Shown one piece after another: positions 39,312 to 41,077 of a stretch of DNA of 41,077 nucleotides. The notes beneath the pieces were generated by a model that did no database searches, was not told the DNA's origin, and saw nothing but the letters and a program-made list of their open reading frames with translations. Numbering within the stretch: the stretch's first letter is position 1; each line of letters opens with the position of its first letter. Location of the stretch: the NCBI GenBank assembly GCA_030685065.1, contig JAUXQH010000005.1:1-41077 (forward strand). The letters run 5' to 3'. Source of the DNA: Pseudomonadota bacterium. GTDB lineage: Bacteria > Myxococcota_A > UBA796 > SXON01. The translations under genes were made by a program, and so were the position numbers.

Positions 39312-41077
39312 TTGGGAAAATCCACGCTCAAGCTCACCGGCGTCTTCGAGGCGTGGTCCCGGAACGTTCGGCAGGGGCGCTTGACCCGCGCCAACGGCAC
39401 CGAGGCCCCCGTCCTCGTCTGGGTAGATGAGGCGAGCGCATCGCCCGAGGTCCTCCTCCGCCTCAGGGAGGACGCCCGGCTCCTCGGCCGGCTCCAGCAC
39501 GAGAGCGTGCTCCGCATCGAGCACGTGAGCGCGGTCGGCGGCAAGGTCGGCGTGGTGTACGAAGGGTTCGAGTGTGCCAGCGCCGCGCGCATCCTCCGCG
39601 TGCTGCGGGCCCGGAACCAGGTGCTCCCGGCGCGCGCCGCGGTCGAAGCCGCGGCCGCCGTGGGGCTCGCCCTCGACGAGGCGCTGCGCATCGTCGATGG
39701 GGATCGGGCGGTGCACCACCCGTCGCCCTCTCCGGAAGACGTGCTGGTGGACACCTCGGGCCGCGTCAAGCTCGCCGGATTCCGCGTCGCCCGCCCGGGG
39801 GACGCGCCGGCGCCGCCGCCCAAGGGCTACGCCTCGCCGGAGGGCGGCTCGGCGCCCCCTTCCGCGACCTACCTCGTGGGCGCCCTGCTGGTCGAGCTGC
39901 TCTCGGGTGACAGCCCGCCCGAGGCCTCCGCCGAGCCCGAGCGTCACGAAGCCGCCGTCCGCCGCGCGCTGATCCGGGTGCTCGCCCGCCCCGGGGACAC
40001 ACCGGGGGAGCCCGTCGTCGCGGCGATCCGCCAGGCGCTGGCGCACGATCCGACCATCCGCGGCGGGCCCGGCGCGCTCGGCAAGAAGCTGCGGGAGCTC
40101 GCGGTGGCCCTGCAGAGCCCCGGCCTCCGGGCCTGGGCACCCGGATCCATCCCTTCGATCCAGCGCTTCGCCGCGCCGGTCGACGCGCGCCCGGTCGGCT
40201 CCCTGCTGCCCTTCCCGAATGACGACAGCGCGCTGCGGAGCCCCGAGGGCCTTCAGCTCGGCGCAGGGCAGACGTTGGCCCCGCTCGACGCCGAGAGCCT
40301 CGTCGACAGTACGCGCCCCGCCTCGGCCTCCCGATCGGGCGGGGCACCGCCCCCCGCGCCGGCCTCCGCTCGCCCTTCCCGCCCGGCCCTGCCGGACGCT
40401 CCGAGCCGCGCGTTCGCCCACGGCGCGGGCACGATCGTGCCCCCCGCGGAGATGTCCGAGGAGCTCCTCCGGGCCTCCCCCGCGCGGCCGTCGGGGCCGG
40501 TCATCTCGCACGGAGCGCCCCCGATCCTGGACAAGTCGGCGGCGCCCGGCCGCCCCGTCGCCGCGCGGCCTCAGGGGCCGGCGCCCGCCCCCTCGGCAGC
40601 TCAACAGGCCCCGGCGGCTTCAGCGCCTCGGGCGGTGCTTCCGAGCACCGGCACGGGGTCGGTACCCTTGCCGAGCCCGGCCGCCCAAGGCGGGGCGGCC
40701 GATCTCACCCGGCCTTCCCCCTCCCTCCAGAAGAGCACGGGGGCGCCCCGGATCGACGGCAAGGCTCCCGAAGCCGGAGCCGGGCGATCCGATGGAGGGC
40801 CCCGCGTCGAGGGTGGCCCGATGGGTGGCCCGGCGGTGAAGCCGAGTCCGGGCCCCGTGCTGAGCCCGATGGTGAGCCACGCGCAGAAGAGCCCCGACGG
40901 GCCGGTCGTCGCCCCCGCGCGCCGGCCGGGCGGGTTCCCGCCTGCCGTGGGCCCGCTGCTCGACCCCATCTCCGAGGAAGACGAGTCCGAGCTCACCGTC
41001 GTCGCCGGCCACCGCCCGTCCGGCCCGGCCGCCCCGTTCGATCCCCTGGCGGACGAGCCCAGGCCGATCCGCCCTCG
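39312..41077 (+). CDS. pseudokinase with long Pro/Ala-rich tail (partial)
   Basis: Open frame to the right edge, at least 588 codons, no stop. Residues 30-200 follow the Hanks protein-kinase order with key residues lost. The VAIK lysine position reads VLVWV, while the alpha-C helix is kept (LREDARLLGRLQHESV). The catalytic HRDxKPxN is HHPSPSPED (135-143), DFG is GFR (156-158) and APE is SPE (175-177). Helix F is YLVGALLVELLSG (187-199). No glycine loop is seen. From residue about 210 the protein is Pro/Ala/Gly-rich and disordered-looking, with no membrane helix so far. TTG at 39312 is supported by GGAG upstream; GTG 39249 is the alternative. It probably binds a partner rather than phosphorylating. 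Confidence 0.72.
   Translation, partial: MGKSTLKLTGVFEAWSRNVRQGRLTRANGTEAPVLVWVDEASASPEVLLRLREDARLLGRLQHESVLRIEHVSAVGGKVGVVYEGFECASAARILRVLRARNQVLPARAAVEAAAAVGLALDEALRIVDGDRAVHHPSPSPEDVLVDTSGRVKLAGFRVARPGDAPAPPPKGYASPEGGSAPPSATYLVGALLVELLSGDSPPEASAEPERHEAAVRRALIRVLARPGDTPGEPVVAAIRQALAHDPTIRGGPGALGKKLRELAVALQSPGLRAWAPGSIPSIQRFAAPVDARPVGSLLPFPNDDSALRSPEGLQLGAGQTLAPLDAESLVDSTRPASASRSGGAPPPAPASARPSRPALPDAPSRAFAHGAGTIVPPAEMSEELLRASPARPSGPVISHGAPPILDKSAAPGRPVAARPQGPAPAPSAAQQAPAASAPRAVLPSTGTGSVPLPSPAAQGGAADLTRPSPSLQKSTGAPRIDGKAPEAGAGRSDGGPRVEGGPMGGPAVKPSPGPVLSPMVSHAQKSPDGPVVAPARRPGGFPPAVGPLLDPISEEDESELTVVAGHRPSGPAAPFDPLADEPRPIRP

Noticed and set aside
37791..40604. Minus-strand open frame spanning the sigma gene, IMPase gene and pseudokinase region
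   Set aside because: It runs in a different frame through three real genes and is Arg/Gly-rich; the pseudokinase frame on the plus strand shows ordered kinase landmarks.
1..41077. CRISPR arrays, tRNA or rRNA genes, insertion sequences
   Set aside because: No regularly spaced direct repeats, cloverleaf-like segments, rRNA-like stretches or transposase motifs were noticed on reading either strand; a search with dedicated programs was not possible.

Overview
The window is very GC-rich (I judge about 70% by eye; not computed), densely packed, and full of GTG/TTG starts and stop/start overlaps of the ATGA, GTGA and TGATG type. Two-membrane envelope genes (RND pump, Omp85/TamB pair, lipoproteins), tandem AIM24 genes, a kinase-like protein with a long Pro/Ala tail and a Cys/His-rich Metal_resist protein fit a Gram-negative of the Myxococcota or a related high-GC 'deltaproteobacterial' lineage. 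There is no rRNA or marker gene, so this placement is an inference. No tRNA, rRNA, CRISPR, IS or phage gene was recognised.

Layout: 19-1449 (minus) holds a small secreted Gly-rich protein, a Metal_resist-type protein and a class I methyltransferase. 1544-3034 (plus) is a membrane M28 peptidase that overlaps tail-to-tail with a hemerythrin gene (3003-3467, minus). 3519-7724 (minus) is an RND permease with its lipoprotein adaptor. 7745-16704 (plus) is an envelope lipid-transport or OMP-assembly run: an AsmA-like anchored protein, an Omp85/TamA-type barrel with a lipobox, and a 1540-aa TamB. 16796-18795 (plus) has three tandem AIM24 paralogues. A short hairpin array (18826-18920) separates these from an orphan D12-class DNA methylase (minus).

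20121-26074 (plus) holds a small membrane protein, an SGNH-type protein with an internally duplicated C-terminal half overlapping an MBOAT O-acyltransferase, and a lipoprotein of the alkaline-phosphatase/sulfatase fold with Thr in place of the sulfatase Cys. 26118-26665 is a VapBC toxin-antitoxin pair.

26667-35378 is the most unusual part. Three GT-C-type polytopic membrane proteins (one minus, two plus) and a lipoprotein all carry the same Cys-paired beta-rich module, six copies in total, with the two cysteines always 78-84 residues apart. Convergent to it is an overlapping minus-strand operon (39100-35384): inositol-monophosphatase-like protein, RpoH-type sigma factor, heparinase II/III-like protein. 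A pseudokinase gene diverges from that operon and runs off the right edge.

Taken together, most genes act in or on the envelope: lipid and OMP transport (Tam run), glycan or lipid O-acylation (SGNH/MBOAT), glycosylation from polyprenyl donors (GT-C proteins), polysaccharide cleavage (heparinase-like) and efflux. Several monocistronic or first genes have a TA-rich -10-like hexamer 7-9 nt before the start codon and no Shine-Dalgarno, which suggests leaderless mRNAs.
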